A stretch of 64,000 nucleotides of DNA from Aestuariivirga litoralis (GTDB lineage Bacteria > Pseudomonadota > Alphaproteobacteria > Rhizobiales > Aestuariivirgaceae), in contig NZ_QKVK01000003.1 of the NCBI RefSeq assembly GCF_003234965.1, positions 372,001-436,000 on the forward strand, written 5' to 3'. Positions 55,528 to 63,353 of the stretch are shown piece after piece. Position numbers and translations under genes: made by a program. A model generated the notes under the pieces. The model searched no databases, was not told the DNA's origin, and saw only the letters and a program-made list of their open reading frames with translations. Within the stretch, counting starts at the first letter, position 1, and each line of letters opens with the position of its first letter.

Positions 55528-56419
55528 GACGCTGCAGCTGCTGCACACCCCGCCTGGCCTCCATGGCTCGGGGCGCGTCCGCTATGGCGCGGCGATGGAG
55601 CTGTTCCGGCAGGGCCTGCTGAGCGAGGCGCAGCTTGATGCCTATCGCGAGGCCTCGCCCTTCGATTCCCGCGATCCTGCGGTGCTGCTCCGCGACCGCG
55701 GCCTGCCGCCGCCACCGCCCTGGGCAGCAACGCCACGAGCCCGCCTGCAGGCACTCTTCGTGGCGGCGCGCGACTACCTCGACACGCTGGCGCATCCTGG
55801 CGCGGCGGATGTCTCGGCCTGCTTCTCGCGCTGCGCGGCCCCGGGTGAGCTTCCTGCCGCGCGCAGCCACCCCGTGGCGGACCGCTGGCTGGAGCCTGCC
55901 CTCACTGCGGCCCGGGCGCTTCAGCCACACCTCGCCCAAGCCATTGCCAATGCCGCGCCGCATCTGGCCTGGGGGATCTACGATCCCTACCCGCGCTCCG
56001 AGATCGGCGATGGTTTCGCCGAGGGCCATGCCTTCGCCTCCATCGCAGGCGAAGATGCCCCGTTCCTGGCGGAGGACCTGGAGATCGGCCTGCTCCTCAT
56101 GGCGCCGCATCTTGTCTACCGCGATCATTGCCACGCGGCACCGGAGCTCTATGCGCCGCTCACCGGCCCCCACGGCTGGCGCTTCGGCCCCGGGCGGTCG
56201 CTGATCGTCAAGGCGGCGGGCGAACCGGTGTGGAACCCCGCCCTGCAGCCGCACCTGACGAAGGTGGGTCAGGTTCCCTTCCTCTGCCTCTTCGTCTGGA
56301 CGCGCGACGTGAAGGAACCCGCGAGGGTCATACCTGCGGGAGACTGGGCGGCGCTGGAGACAGCCGCATTGCCGATCCCGGTACAGCAAGACCTGCGACC
56401 TGCTGATCGTTCATGGTGA
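55520..56419 (+). CDS. Cupin of the DMSP-lyase-like superfamily, last gene of the oxygenase-transporter operon
   Basis: 299 residues. A helical N-terminal region (1-150) precedes a cupin with all expected metal ligands: HLVYRDHCHAAPELYAPLTG gives His203, His205, Glu209 and Tyr211 (HxHxxxExY) and His245 in LQPHLTKVG closes the site; FLCLFVWTRDV ends the fold as in DddL/DddQ/DddW/DddK. In those enzymes this set binds a metal and cleaves dimethylsulfoniopropionate. GTG 55514 and ATG 55520 are both possible starts. The gene overlaps the PotI-like gene, so it works on what the transporter imports. Lyase activity on DMSP itself is not proven; non-DMSP cupins of this superfamily exist. Confidence 0.8.
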   Translation: MDETLQLLHTPPGLHGSGRVRYGAAMELFRQGLLSEAQLDAYREASPFDSRDPAVLLRDRGLPPPPPWAATPRARLQALFVAARDYLDTLAHPGAADVSACFSRCAAPGELPAARSHPVADRWLEPALTAARALQPHLAQAIANAAPHLAWGIYDPYPRSEIGDGFAEGHAFASIAGEDAPFLAEDLEIGLLLMAPHLVYRDHCHAAPELYAPLTGPHGWRFGPGRSLIVKAAGEPVWNPALQPHLTKVGQVPFLCLFVWTRDVKEPARVIPAGDWAALETAALPIPVQQDLRPADRSW

Positions 56420-58438
56420 TGGCGGATCGGGCGTTGCCCCATGTCCCGTCGCATGGCTCTGAAGAACATCGTCACAACGGTAGAAGAAGTACTCGCTGAT
56501 TCGTTGAACGACGATGTTTGCCCGCTCCTGCGCGGCGTCCGGAGGCAGATAGGCCCTCACGAATTCATGGGGAGAACGCCATGACTTGCGTTCCGTTCCC
56601 GGAATGTGCTGATCGAGCACTACCACGTCGGGGTGAAGCGGCCGTGAGCAGAGTCCCACGAGATCCTCGAGTTCATGTGGTGCATCGAGGTTGGACCAGA
56701 AATACTTCTTGTCGAGCAACGTACCGGTTTCGGATGCCGGTGGTTCGAACATGGCCACCATTTTCAACCGCTCCAGATAGTCCAATGCCGTTTGCCTGTT
56801 GAAGACCACTCCTGCACCCTGCACATTGGAATAGAAGCTCGGGTTCCGCAGCACGCCCCATAGCATCATGACATCGCCCGGCCAGTAGACTTGTTCTGTG
56901 GGGGCGATCGAGATGGGTAGATCCCGGCTGATGTCGGGGACCGAATCCAGGTAGCTCCGCCAGACTCCGCGCTGGTCCCATTGAAGTGCCATGCCGGCGA
57001 GTGCGATCATCGCAAGGGACGCCAACACCTTTCGCTGCCTGGCCATCACCGGTGTCAGCAGCAGTACGCTGCCGAGAGCGGTGACAAGAGCAGCCAGTGT
57101 AAAGCGCAGCAGAGGATCCCTCAGTCCCGAGAGAAGCGGATTGATGTCGATGGCCACCAACAAGATGGTCCTGGCGGCAATGACGACCATCAGTGTGCCG
57201 AAGGCCAGCCAGATCAGACGCCGTTCGCGTGAAGTCCATTCCCGGTTCAACATCACGGAGAGATAGGTGACGGCGAGCAGGACCCCGAGCGAGAGGCCAA
57301 GCGATGACAGGTACGCGGCGAAGCAAAGTGGCATTGCCGCGGCCATTCCGCAGCCGAGGACCAGCAGCATTGATCGCTCTTCCGACCGCACCCCGCTTGC
57401 TTCCTGCACGACCAGTGCGAGGCTGACGGGCGCCAACACATGAAGCATCCAGACGGCACGCCACACCTGTGTCTTGCCCACCAGCAGGTCATTGAGCAGG
57501 TCGAAGGCCACGAAGGAAACGAGCAAGGACGCGAGTGCCACCGCAACGACAGCCACCAGAAACCGGCGTAGCTCAGGGGAAGCCTTGATGCAGGCGAGCG
57601 ACACGAGGAGAACGTCACACAGGATCTGCAGCCAGTCCTCGACTGCCCAGTTCACGAGCATGGCCTGCTGGGTGCGGTTCTCGACGATGAATTTCCACGC
57701 GGGATCGATCACCGGGAGTGCAGCAACCCCGGAAAGGTGGCCAGCAGCCAGCACTGCCAGGATCAGTGCTGTTGCCGCCCCGGCGACCGGAAGAGCCATC
57801 CACCACGGTTGCCGGCGCAGCAAGACCAGCGTTGCGATGACGCCGGCAGGTCCTGCAATCATCAGCGGGTGCAGCACACCACCAAGGATCAGCAGCAGGA
57901 AGCAGACTCCGAAACGGCGGCTCAGGAAGGCGGCAAGAGCGGCAAGCGCCAGCGCTTCGGCGAGCAGCCGCGGCGAAAGAAACCCTTCGCCAATGCTGAA
58001 AATCTTATCCCCCCCGTAATAGGGCGGGTATGCTGCGAGGAACAGCAAGGCAAGCCAGCTGAAGCGCGGAGACAGCAGGGACCGGATGAGTGCAAAGGCG
58101 CCCAGGATCCATAATGCCTGCCCAACGCCCACCAGCATGCGGTTGCTCGCGTCCAACCCAAGGAGGCTGATCCACCACGCATAAAAAGGTGAGAACAGCG
58201 TGAAGCTGTCCTGCGAGCCATGCTTCAGGAAGAGGTCTTCTCCCATTCCCCTGGCATCATTGAAGTTGAGTGCAAGCAGGGCGTAGATGCGGTTGTCGTG
58301 GACGATGCCGCGATACGGGTGACATAGGATCCAAACGACCACTGCAAGACATGCCAGGGCGAGGCTGTCCCAGTCCCAGTTCCACCTCCCCGGGCGCTCG
58401 GCCGAGCGAAGTTGGTCTTCACTGTGCGATGTCATCAC
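56411..58438 (-). CDS. Large polytopic membrane protein of unknown function
   Basis: 675 residues (GTG 58438 or ATG 58435 start). About 12 hydrophobic segments between residues 25 and 480, with a conserved-looking luminal loop after the first (NRIYALLALNFNDARGMGEDLFLKHGSQDSFTLFSPFYAWW) reminiscent of GT-C-fold glycosyltransferases and related DUF families, then a soluble C-terminal domain (about 520-675). I cannot name the family. Convergent with the cupin gene, overlapping by 9 bp. A lipid-linked-sugar transferase or a transporter are both possible. Confidence 0.6.
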   Translation of the reverse strand: MMTSHSEDQLRSAERPGRWNWDWDSLALACLAVVVWILCHPYRGIVHDNRIYALLALNFNDARGMGEDLFLKHGSQDSFTLFSPFYAWWISLLGLDASNRMLVGVGQALWILGAFALIRSLLSPRFSWLALLFLAAYPPYYGGDKIFSIGEGFLSPRLLAEALALAALAAFLSRRFGVCFLLLILGGVLHPLMIAGPAGVIATLVLLRRQPWWMALPVAGAATALILAVLAAGHLSGVAALPVIDPAWKFIVENRTQQAMLVNWAVEDWLQILCDVLLVSLACIKASPELRRFLVAVVAVALASLLVSFVAFDLLNDLLVGKTQVWRAVWMLHVLAPVSLALVVQEASGVRSEERSMLLVLGCGMAAAMPLCFAAYLSSLGLSLGVLLAVTYLSVMLNREWTSRERRLIWLAFGTLMVVIAARTILLVAIDINPLLSGLRDPLLRFTLAALVTALGSVLLLTPVMARQRKVLASLAMIALAGMALQWDQRGVWRSYLDSVPDISRDLPISIAPTEQVYWPGDVMMLWGVLRNPSFYSNVQGAGVVFNRQTALDYLERLKMVAMFEPPASETGTLLDKKYFWSNLDAPHELEDLVGLCSRPLHPDVVVLDQHIPGTERKSWRSPHEFVRAYLPPDAAQERANIVVQRISEYFFYRCDDVLQSHATGHGATPDPPSP

Positions 58439-58746
58439 GGACGATCTCCTGCGACCGCCTCCGATGCCGCATGGCCCCGAGGGCCATGCGAAAACTGCGG
58501 GGCATGAGTCGTTGGCTTCAGGTTGTGCTCTTGCCCCTGCGAGCTCGGCTTGGCGAATACTGCAGCGGCTCTGCGAAAAACGTCAAGTTTCTTTCGTCTG
58601 CATTGCACTATTCCGTATCGCGTATACGTTTGCTAAGAGGCCACTGTGAGTGGCAAGGCGGCAAATTCGGCTGCTCCCTTCTCCAGCAAGCGAACCTGGC
58701 CGAAGGAAACTCACAATCGTCTCACCACGAATTCGGGAGGTTTTGG
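58439..58746. other. 308-bp region without a gene, promoter region of the CcoQ-like peptide
   Basis: No frame codes convincingly. A short dyad CGTAT/ATACG (about 58615-58629) and AT-rich patches precede the CcoQ-like gene, whose ribosome site GGGAGG lies at 58735-58740. Promoters for both divergent neighbours must be here. Confidence 0.45.
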
Positions 58747-58896
58747 ATGGCCAGCGAAATTCTGTCGGCATGGTGGCTGTGGGCCGTGCCAGTCGCCTTC
58801 GTGGCGGTGCTGATCTACGCGCTGAACCCCAAGCGCAAGAAGCAGTTCGAGGAAGAGGCGCGCGTGCCGCTGGAAGATGACCCGCCCAAGCCGTGA
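58747..58896 (+). CDS. Stand-alone CcoQ/FixQ-like membrane peptide
   Basis: 49 residues from ATG 58747 with GGGAGG six bases upstream; a longer open frame starting at 58270 lacks such support. One membrane span (WWLWAVPVAFVAVLIYAL) followed by NPKRKKQFEEEARVPLEDD, the same plan as CcoQ of cbb3 oxidase (span, basic cluster, acidic tail with a PL/PF-x-D pattern). No ccoN, ccoO or ccoP is adjacent, so this is an orphan copy or a look-alike small membrane protein. Too short for a firm name. Confidence 0.6.
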   Translation: MASEILSAWWLWAVPVAFVAVLIYALNPKRKKQFEEEARVPLEDDPPKP

Positions 58897-58985
58897 ATTC
58901 ACCCCGCCTGGACAGTTGTCGTTCTGAAATTGACTTTGTTCATGGCCGGACCCACACTCCTCCGCACAACAGCCGGTGGGGTCAC

Positions 58986-59335
58986 GCCGCTGAAGACGGG
59001 CGGAGGGGTTCGAGCCTGGGCACGACCGATGTGTCCGAGGGCACCAGGACCCGCGTCGCCTGGCTTCATTGCGTCGAGGGGCATGACGCAGGAGGAGATC
59101 GCGTCACCCTCACCGGGCTCGGCGGGTCGCGTGTGCTGCGCGCCCTTACGCCGGAACGGCGGTGCACCCGATCGATCTGTGGGGCGCCCGCCAGGTGATC
59201 CTCGTCTCCCGCGGGCACCACAAGCAGCAGATCATCAGCACGTCGCTGAAACGCGTGAAGCCGAGTGTGCTGATCACCAACCAGGACGTGGCCGACTTCC
59301 TGGCCCCAGCGGACTGGTGCGTCTGCCCTGCTTGA
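58986..59335 (+). pseudogene. Frameshifted coding remnant
   Basis: Two stretches read like protein in different frames: SSLGTTDVSEGTRTRVAWLH...VTLTGLGGSRVLRALTP ending about 59150, and after a shift WGARQVILVSRGHHKQQIISTSLKRVKPSVLITNQDVADFLAPADWC ending at TGA 59333-59335. Base composition and codon use of both halves match the chromosome. One frameshift near 59150-59160 would join them. I recognise no family; a sequencing error or a real broken gene are both possible. The following gene has its own ribosome site (AGGAGG 59338-59343). Confidence 0.5.
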
Positions 59336-59351
59336 CAGGAGGAGCGCGCGA

Positions 59352-61049
59352 GTGTCTTCCTCCGGGCGGGACATGGAGCGCCTCACTTTGGGAAAACTTG
59401 GCACTGCAATCTATCATCGTCTTGCCGGGCCCTTCTCGGCCGCTGGGCTGATTCTTGGCGCGCTGTTCTGGTGGGCGGCGCTGACGCCGAGCCTCATCCC
59501 GCGTGACGGGCTGCTGCAGGGGGCAATCGGCGGGCTGTGCTTCAGCGCGGGCTATGCCCTGGCGGTGGCGCTCATTGCCGTGTGGGCATGGCTGGGCTTT
59601 CCGGTGCTCCCCCGGCTGCTGCTCAAGCCGATCCGCGTCGTGTCGGCCATCGCGGCCATTGCCATCATGCTGGTTGCCGCCTTCAAGGGCGATGGCTGGC
59701 AGGACGAGGTGCGGGCAGCGCTGGACATGCCGCCCAACGGCGGCAGCTGGCCTTTCATCCTGATCACCGTGGGTGTGGTGCTGATCGTGGTGCTGATGCT
59801 GGCGGGGCGCATCTTCGCGGCGCTGCGCGACATGGTCAGCGCTCCCTTGCGCCGCGTCCTGCCGCCGCGGGTCGCGGTGCTCATCGCGGTGGCCGCAGCG
59901 TCATGGATCTTCTGGTCGGTCGGCAATGGCGTGCTTCTGGATGCGCTGCTGCGCGGCCTCGATTCCTCCTACCGCCGCATCGATGCGCTGATCCCGCCGG
60001 AGGAGGCCCAGCCCACCGACCCGATGAAGGCGGGAAGCCCCGCCTCTCTCGTCCAGTGGGACGACCTCGGCCGGCAAGGACGCCTGCGCGTGCTGTCACA
60101 GCCCACCCCGGCCGAGATCACGGCCATCACCGGCCGCGAGGCGAAGGATCCGCTGCAGATCTATGTCGGACTCAACTCCGCGGAAACGCCGCAGGAGCGC
60201 GCTGACCTGGCGCTGGCCGAGCTGAAGCGCACCAATGCCTTCAGCCGCAAGTTCCTGGTGATCGCGACCCCCACCGGCACTGGCTGGGTCGACCCTGCCT
60301 CGATGCTGCCTCTCGAAGTGATGACGGGCGGCGACATTGCCTCCGTCTCGGTGCAGTATTCCTACCTGCCGAGCTGGCTCACGCTGTTCGTCGATCCGCA
60401 GTATGGCGAGGAGACGGCGGAAAAAGTGTTCGACACGGTCTATGGCTACTGGCGCAGCCTGCCGCGCGCGCAGCGGCCGCGGCTGTTCCTGTTCGGCCTG
60501 TCGCTGGGCTCGCTCAATTCCGATCTCGCCACCGATGCCTATGCGCTGCTGGGCGATCCCTTCGAAGGCGCGCTGTGGGTCGGCCCGCCCTTTGCCAGCC
60601 GCACCTGGAACCAGGTGACAGCGACCCGGCTGAAGGAGTCACCCGCCTGGTTGCCGCAGGCGCGCACACCGGCCGTGTTCCGCTTCTTCAATGCGGGCGA
60701 CCGCGGGCAGATCACGTCGCCGGGCTGGGGCCCGGTGAAGATCGCCTATCTGCAGTATCCCTCCGATGCGATCACCTTCTTCGAGACCGGCATGTGGCGC
60801 CGCGAACCCGACTGGATGAAGGCACCGCGCGGAGTGGGCGTGTCGCCGGCACTCACCTGGTATCCCGGCATCAGCTTCATCCAGCTCGCCTTTGACATGA
60901 TGACGGCGACGACCGTGCCCAAGGGCCGCGGCCACGTCTATGCCGCGCGCGACTATGGCGCCGGCTGGCGGGCGCTGATCCAGCCGGAGGGTTTCGGCGA
61001 GGCCGAGATGCAGAAGCTGGATGACTGGATGGAGGGGAAAGGGCTCTAG
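59352..61049 (+). CDS. Membrane-anchored alpha/beta-hydrolase (Abhydrolase_9 type)
   Basis: 565 residues from GTG 59352, preceded by AGGAGG with eight-base spacing; ATG 59373 is the alternative. Four or five membrane segments in the first ~180 residues (WAALTPSLIPRDGLLQGAIGG is the family mark), then a soluble alpha/beta-hydrolase part with nucleophile motif LFGLSLGSLN and WVGPPFASRTW. This two-part architecture (N-terminal membrane domain plus C-terminal hydrolase) is common in actinobacteria and alphaproteobacteria; substrate unknown, lipid ester likely. Confidence 0.88.
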   Translation: MSSSGRDMERLTLGKLGTAIYHRLAGPFSAAGLILGALFWWAALTPSLIPRDGLLQGAIGGLCFSAGYALAVALIAVWAWLGFPVLPRLLLKPIRVVSAIAAIAIMLVAAFKGDGWQDEVRAALDMPPNGGSWPFILITVGVVLIVVLMLAGRIFAALRDMVSAPLRRVLPPRVAVLIAVAAASWIFWSVGNGVLLDALLRGLDSSYRRIDALIPPEEAQPTDPMKAGSPASLVQWDDLGRQGRLRVLSQPTPAEITAITGREAKDPLQIYVGLNSAETPQERADLALAELKRTNAFSRKFLVIATPTGTGWVDPASMLPLEVMTGGDIASVSVQYSYLPSWLTLFVDPQYGEETAEKVFDTVYGYWRSLPRAQRPRLFLFGLSLGSLNSDLATDAYALLGDPFEGALWVGPPFASRTWNQVTATRLKESPAWLPQARTPAVFRFFNAGDRGQITSPGWGPVKIAYLQYPSDAITFFETGMWRREPDWMKAPRGVGVSPALTWYPGISFIQLAFDMMTATTVPKGRGHVYAARDYGAGWRALIQPEGFGEAEMQKLDDWMEGKGL

Positions 61050-61361
61050 CCTCACCCTCCCCAGTTCCATCATCCGGTCGAAAGCCGGGGACCCGTTTTC
61101 TGACCGTTCACGAGAATGAGTTTGTAACGATTGCTTTTGGGCGTTTTGGTCAACGGCTAGCCCCCTAGCGCGGGGAAGGGCATGGCCATCCAGCGGGCTC
61201 CTTGGGGCCTTCTCGCTCCACTCTCTGCCGTTATCCCGGCGAAGGCCGGGATCCAGCTGTCAACACGTTCCACCGCCCGAAGCGGGACCCCGGCCTTCGC
61301 CGGGGTGACGGCCGGAGGGGAGGCTCGGGTGACGGTTAGAAGGGGGTGGGGCCGGGCTAGG
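61050..61361. other. 312-bp intergenic region with palindromic repeats
   Basis: Holds a GCTAG-CCCC-CTAGC hairpin at 61156-61169 (possible end of the hydrolase transcript) and the inverted pair of REP-like palindromes at 61235-61306. No gene seen; the open frame crossing it on the plus strand is the antisense of the regulator gene. Confidence 0.6.
61235..61306. repeat. Inverted pair of REP-like palindromes (CCCGGCGAAGGCCGGG)
   Basis: First element CCCGGC-GAAG-GCCGGG at 61235-61250; second ACCCCGGC-CTTC-GCCGGGGT at 61287-61306 is the same core in reverse orientation, 36 bp further. The sequence context TTATCCCGGCGAAGGCCGGGATCCAG is the familiar intergenic repeat of alphaproteobacterial genomes. 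Each folds into a stable 4-base-loop hairpin; the pair may also fold into one cruciform. Confidence 0.85.
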
Positions 61362-61976
61362 TCACGCCCCCGCATTCGCATAAAAGAACGCGATCGCCTG
61401 CGAGCGATTGTTGAGGCCGAGCTTCTCGTAGAGGTTCCTGAGGTGGAACTTCACGGTGTTGATCGAGATGTCGAGCTCCGCCGCCAGCTCGGTGTTGGTG
61501 CGGCCCTTGGCGAGTGCGGCGAGGAGGGTCTTCTCGCGCTCGGTGAGGCTGTCGCGCGGGTCGCGCTTGAGGCTCCTCACATCCATGAAGGGAAACACCA
61601 TGCGGCCCGCAGCCACGGAGGCGGCGACGTCGAGCAATTGCTGCTCCGGCGCATCGCGGGCGAGGAAGGCCGCGGCCCCCGCTGCCATGGCGCGGCGTGG
61701 CACGTCAGGGTCGCCGGAAGCGGAGTAGACGATAATTCTGGGCGCGTCCGGCCGGTCGCGCAGGATTCCCAGCAGCCGCTCGGCACCGAGCTGCGGAATG
61801 GTCCAGTCGACGATGCCGATGTCGACCGGCACGCGCAGGCACGATTCGAGGAAGCCCTCGGCCGTCTTCGATGTTGCAACCAGGCTGAAGCGCCGGTCAC
61901 GCTCGAACAACTCAGAGAGGGCCTGAAGCATGATGGTGTTCGGATCGGCGACGATGACGCTGCGGATATCTGTCAT
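61362..61976 (-). CDS. LuxR/NarL-family response regulator, atypical receiver
   Basis: 204 residues. N-terminal receiver-like domain (DIRSVIVADPNTIMLQAL; VDIGIVDWTIPQLGAERLL with candidate phospho-Asp) and C-terminal LuxR HTH (LTEREKTLLAALAKGRTNTELAAELDISINTVKFHLRNLYEKL). The acidic pocket has one Asp (VADP) instead of the usual pair and the conserved Lys is replaced by Arg (AAFLARDAPE), so phosphorylation may be weak or absent and another signal may be used. Divergent from the serine-cycle genes across 172 bp with a palindrome beginning 4 bp before its start codon; a local regulator of sgaA-mtkA is likely. Confidence 0.85.
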   Translation of the reverse strand: MTDIRSVIVADPNTIMLQALSELFERDRRFSLVATSKTAEGFLESCLRVPVDIGIVDWTIPQLGAERLLGILRDRPDAPRIIVYSASGDPDVPRRAMAAGAAAFLARDAPEQQLLDVAASVAAGRMVFPFMDVRSLKRDPRDSLTEREKTLLAALAKGRTNTELAAELDISINTVKFHLRNLYEKLGLNNRSQAIAFFYANAGA

Positions 61977-61979
61977 AAA

Positions 61980-61997
61980 CCTACCCTATCGGGTAGG
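61980..61997. promoter_or_regulatory. Perfect palindrome CCTACCC-TATC-GGGTAGG, plus half-site at 62046
   Basis: CCTACCC (61980-61986) and GGGTAGG (61991-61997) flank TATC; a third CCTACCC at 62046-62052 lies 66 bp on, nearer sgaA. Position in the divergent gap, four bases from the regulator's start codon, suggests autoregulation and control of the serine-cycle genes, probably by the adjacent LuxR protein. Confidence 0.7.
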
Positions 61998-62148
61998 GCT
62001 AATCCCTGACAAGCGGAATTTACAGCCAGAAAGGATGGTAAAAATCCTACCCTAATGGATGCCAAATGGCTGGTTTTCCGGGTGTTTTCAAACTGCACCC
62101 ACCCGCCCATGGTGAATACAACACAACAGAACACATGGGAGAAACTCG

Positions 62149-63342
62149 ATGCCAGGACAACGCGGCCTCTTCATTCCGGGCCCGACCAACGTGCCGCAGG
62201 CGGTCCGCCTCGCGATGGACATTTCCATGGAAGACCAGCGCGCGCCGGATCTTCCCTCCTTCACCCTGCCGCTCTTTGCCGACGTGAAGAAGGTGTTCAA
62301 GACCGACACGGCCCAGGTCTTCCTGTTCCCGGCGTCCGGAACCGGCGGCTGGGAAGCCGCGATGACCAACACGCTGTCGCCCGGCGACAAGGTGCTGATC
62401 GCCCGCTTCGGCCAGTTCTCGCTGCTCTGGGCCGACATGTGCACCCGCATGGGCCTCGAGGTCGACGTGGTCGACGTGCCGTGGGGCGAGGGCGTGCCGG
62501 TCGAGATCTTCGCCGAGAAGCTCAAGGCCGACAAGGCGCATGCCTACAAGGCCGTGCTCGTCACCCACAATGAAACCGCAACGGGTGTGACCAGCGATGT
62601 CGCCGGTGTGCGCAAGGCGATGGACGATGCGCATCACCCGGCACTCCTCTTCGTCGACGCGGTGAGCTCGCTCGCCTCGATCGACTTCCACATGGACGAG
62701 TGGAAGGTCGACATCTGCGTGTCGGGCTCGCAGAAGGGCTTCATGATGCCCGCCGGCCTCGCGATCCTCGCCGTCTCCGAGAAGGCGCTGGCCGCACGCA
62801 AGGCCGCCGGCATGCGCCGCTGCTACTTCGATTTCGAAGACATGATGAAGACCAACAAGGACGGCTTCTTCCCCTATACCCCGCCGCTCCACATGCTCCG
62901 TGCACTGAGGGCCGCGACGGACCTCCTTCTCTCCGAGGGCCTGGAGAATGTCTTCGCCCGCCACCACCGCCTCGCCGAGGGCGTGCGCCAGGCGGTTTCC
63001 GCCTGGGGCCTCAGGCTCTGCGCCGCGGCGCCGAAGTGGCATTCCGACACGGTCAGCGCCATCCTGCTGCCCGAGGGCTTCGACAGCGCGGCACTCGTGC
63101 GCCATGCCTATACCAAGTATCACATGTCGCTCGGCATGGGCCTCAACAAGGTGGCCGGCAAGGTGTTCCGCATCGGTCACTTAGGCGACCTCAACGAGAT
63201 CATGTGCCTCCAGGCGCTCGCTGGCGCCGAGATGGCGATGCGCGATCTGGGCGTTCCGGTGACGGCGGGCTCGGGCGTGGGTGCAGCCATCGAATATTAT
63301 CGCGGTGCAACGGCCTCCTCGGCCCTCAAGAACGCCGCATAA
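62149..63342 (+). CDS. sgaA: Serine-glyoxylate aminotransferase
   Basis: 397 residues. Class-V aminotransferase of the serine cycle: [24 protein letters not shown] start, [20 protein letters not shown], and the PLP lysine in [13 protein letters not shown]. It transfers the amino group from serine to glyoxylate, giving hydroxypyruvate and glycine, a core serine-cycle step for C1 assimilation. It lies 11 bp before the malate thiokinase gene, the same order as in methylotrophic alphaproteobacteria, where hprA and mtd genes may also be near (none inside the window). Confidence 0.95.
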   Translation: MPGQRGLFIPGPTNVPQAVRLAMDISMEDQRAPDLPSFTLPLFADVKKVFKTDTAQVFLFPASGTGGWEAAMTNTLSPGDKVLIARFGQFSLLWADMCTRMGLEVDVVDVPWGEGVPVEIFAEKLKADKAHAYKAVLVTHNETATGVTSDVAGVRKAMDDAHHPALLFVDAVSSLASIDFHMDEWKVDICVSGSQKGFMMPAGLAILAVSEKALAARKAAGMRRCYFDFEDMMKTNKDGFFPYTPPLHMLRALRAATDLLLSEGLENVFARHHRLAEGVRQAVSAWGLRLCAAAPKWHSDTVSAILLPEGFDSAALVRHAYTKYHMSLGMGLNKVAGKVFRIGHLGDLNEIMCLQALAGAEMAMRDLGVPVTAGSGVGAAIEYYRGATASSALKNAA

Positions 63343-63353
63343 GGGAGGACCAA

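Noticed and set aside
61182-62009. 275-residue plus-strand frame over the LuxR gene
   Set aside because: Antisense to a clear LuxR-type regulator; includes repeat DNA.
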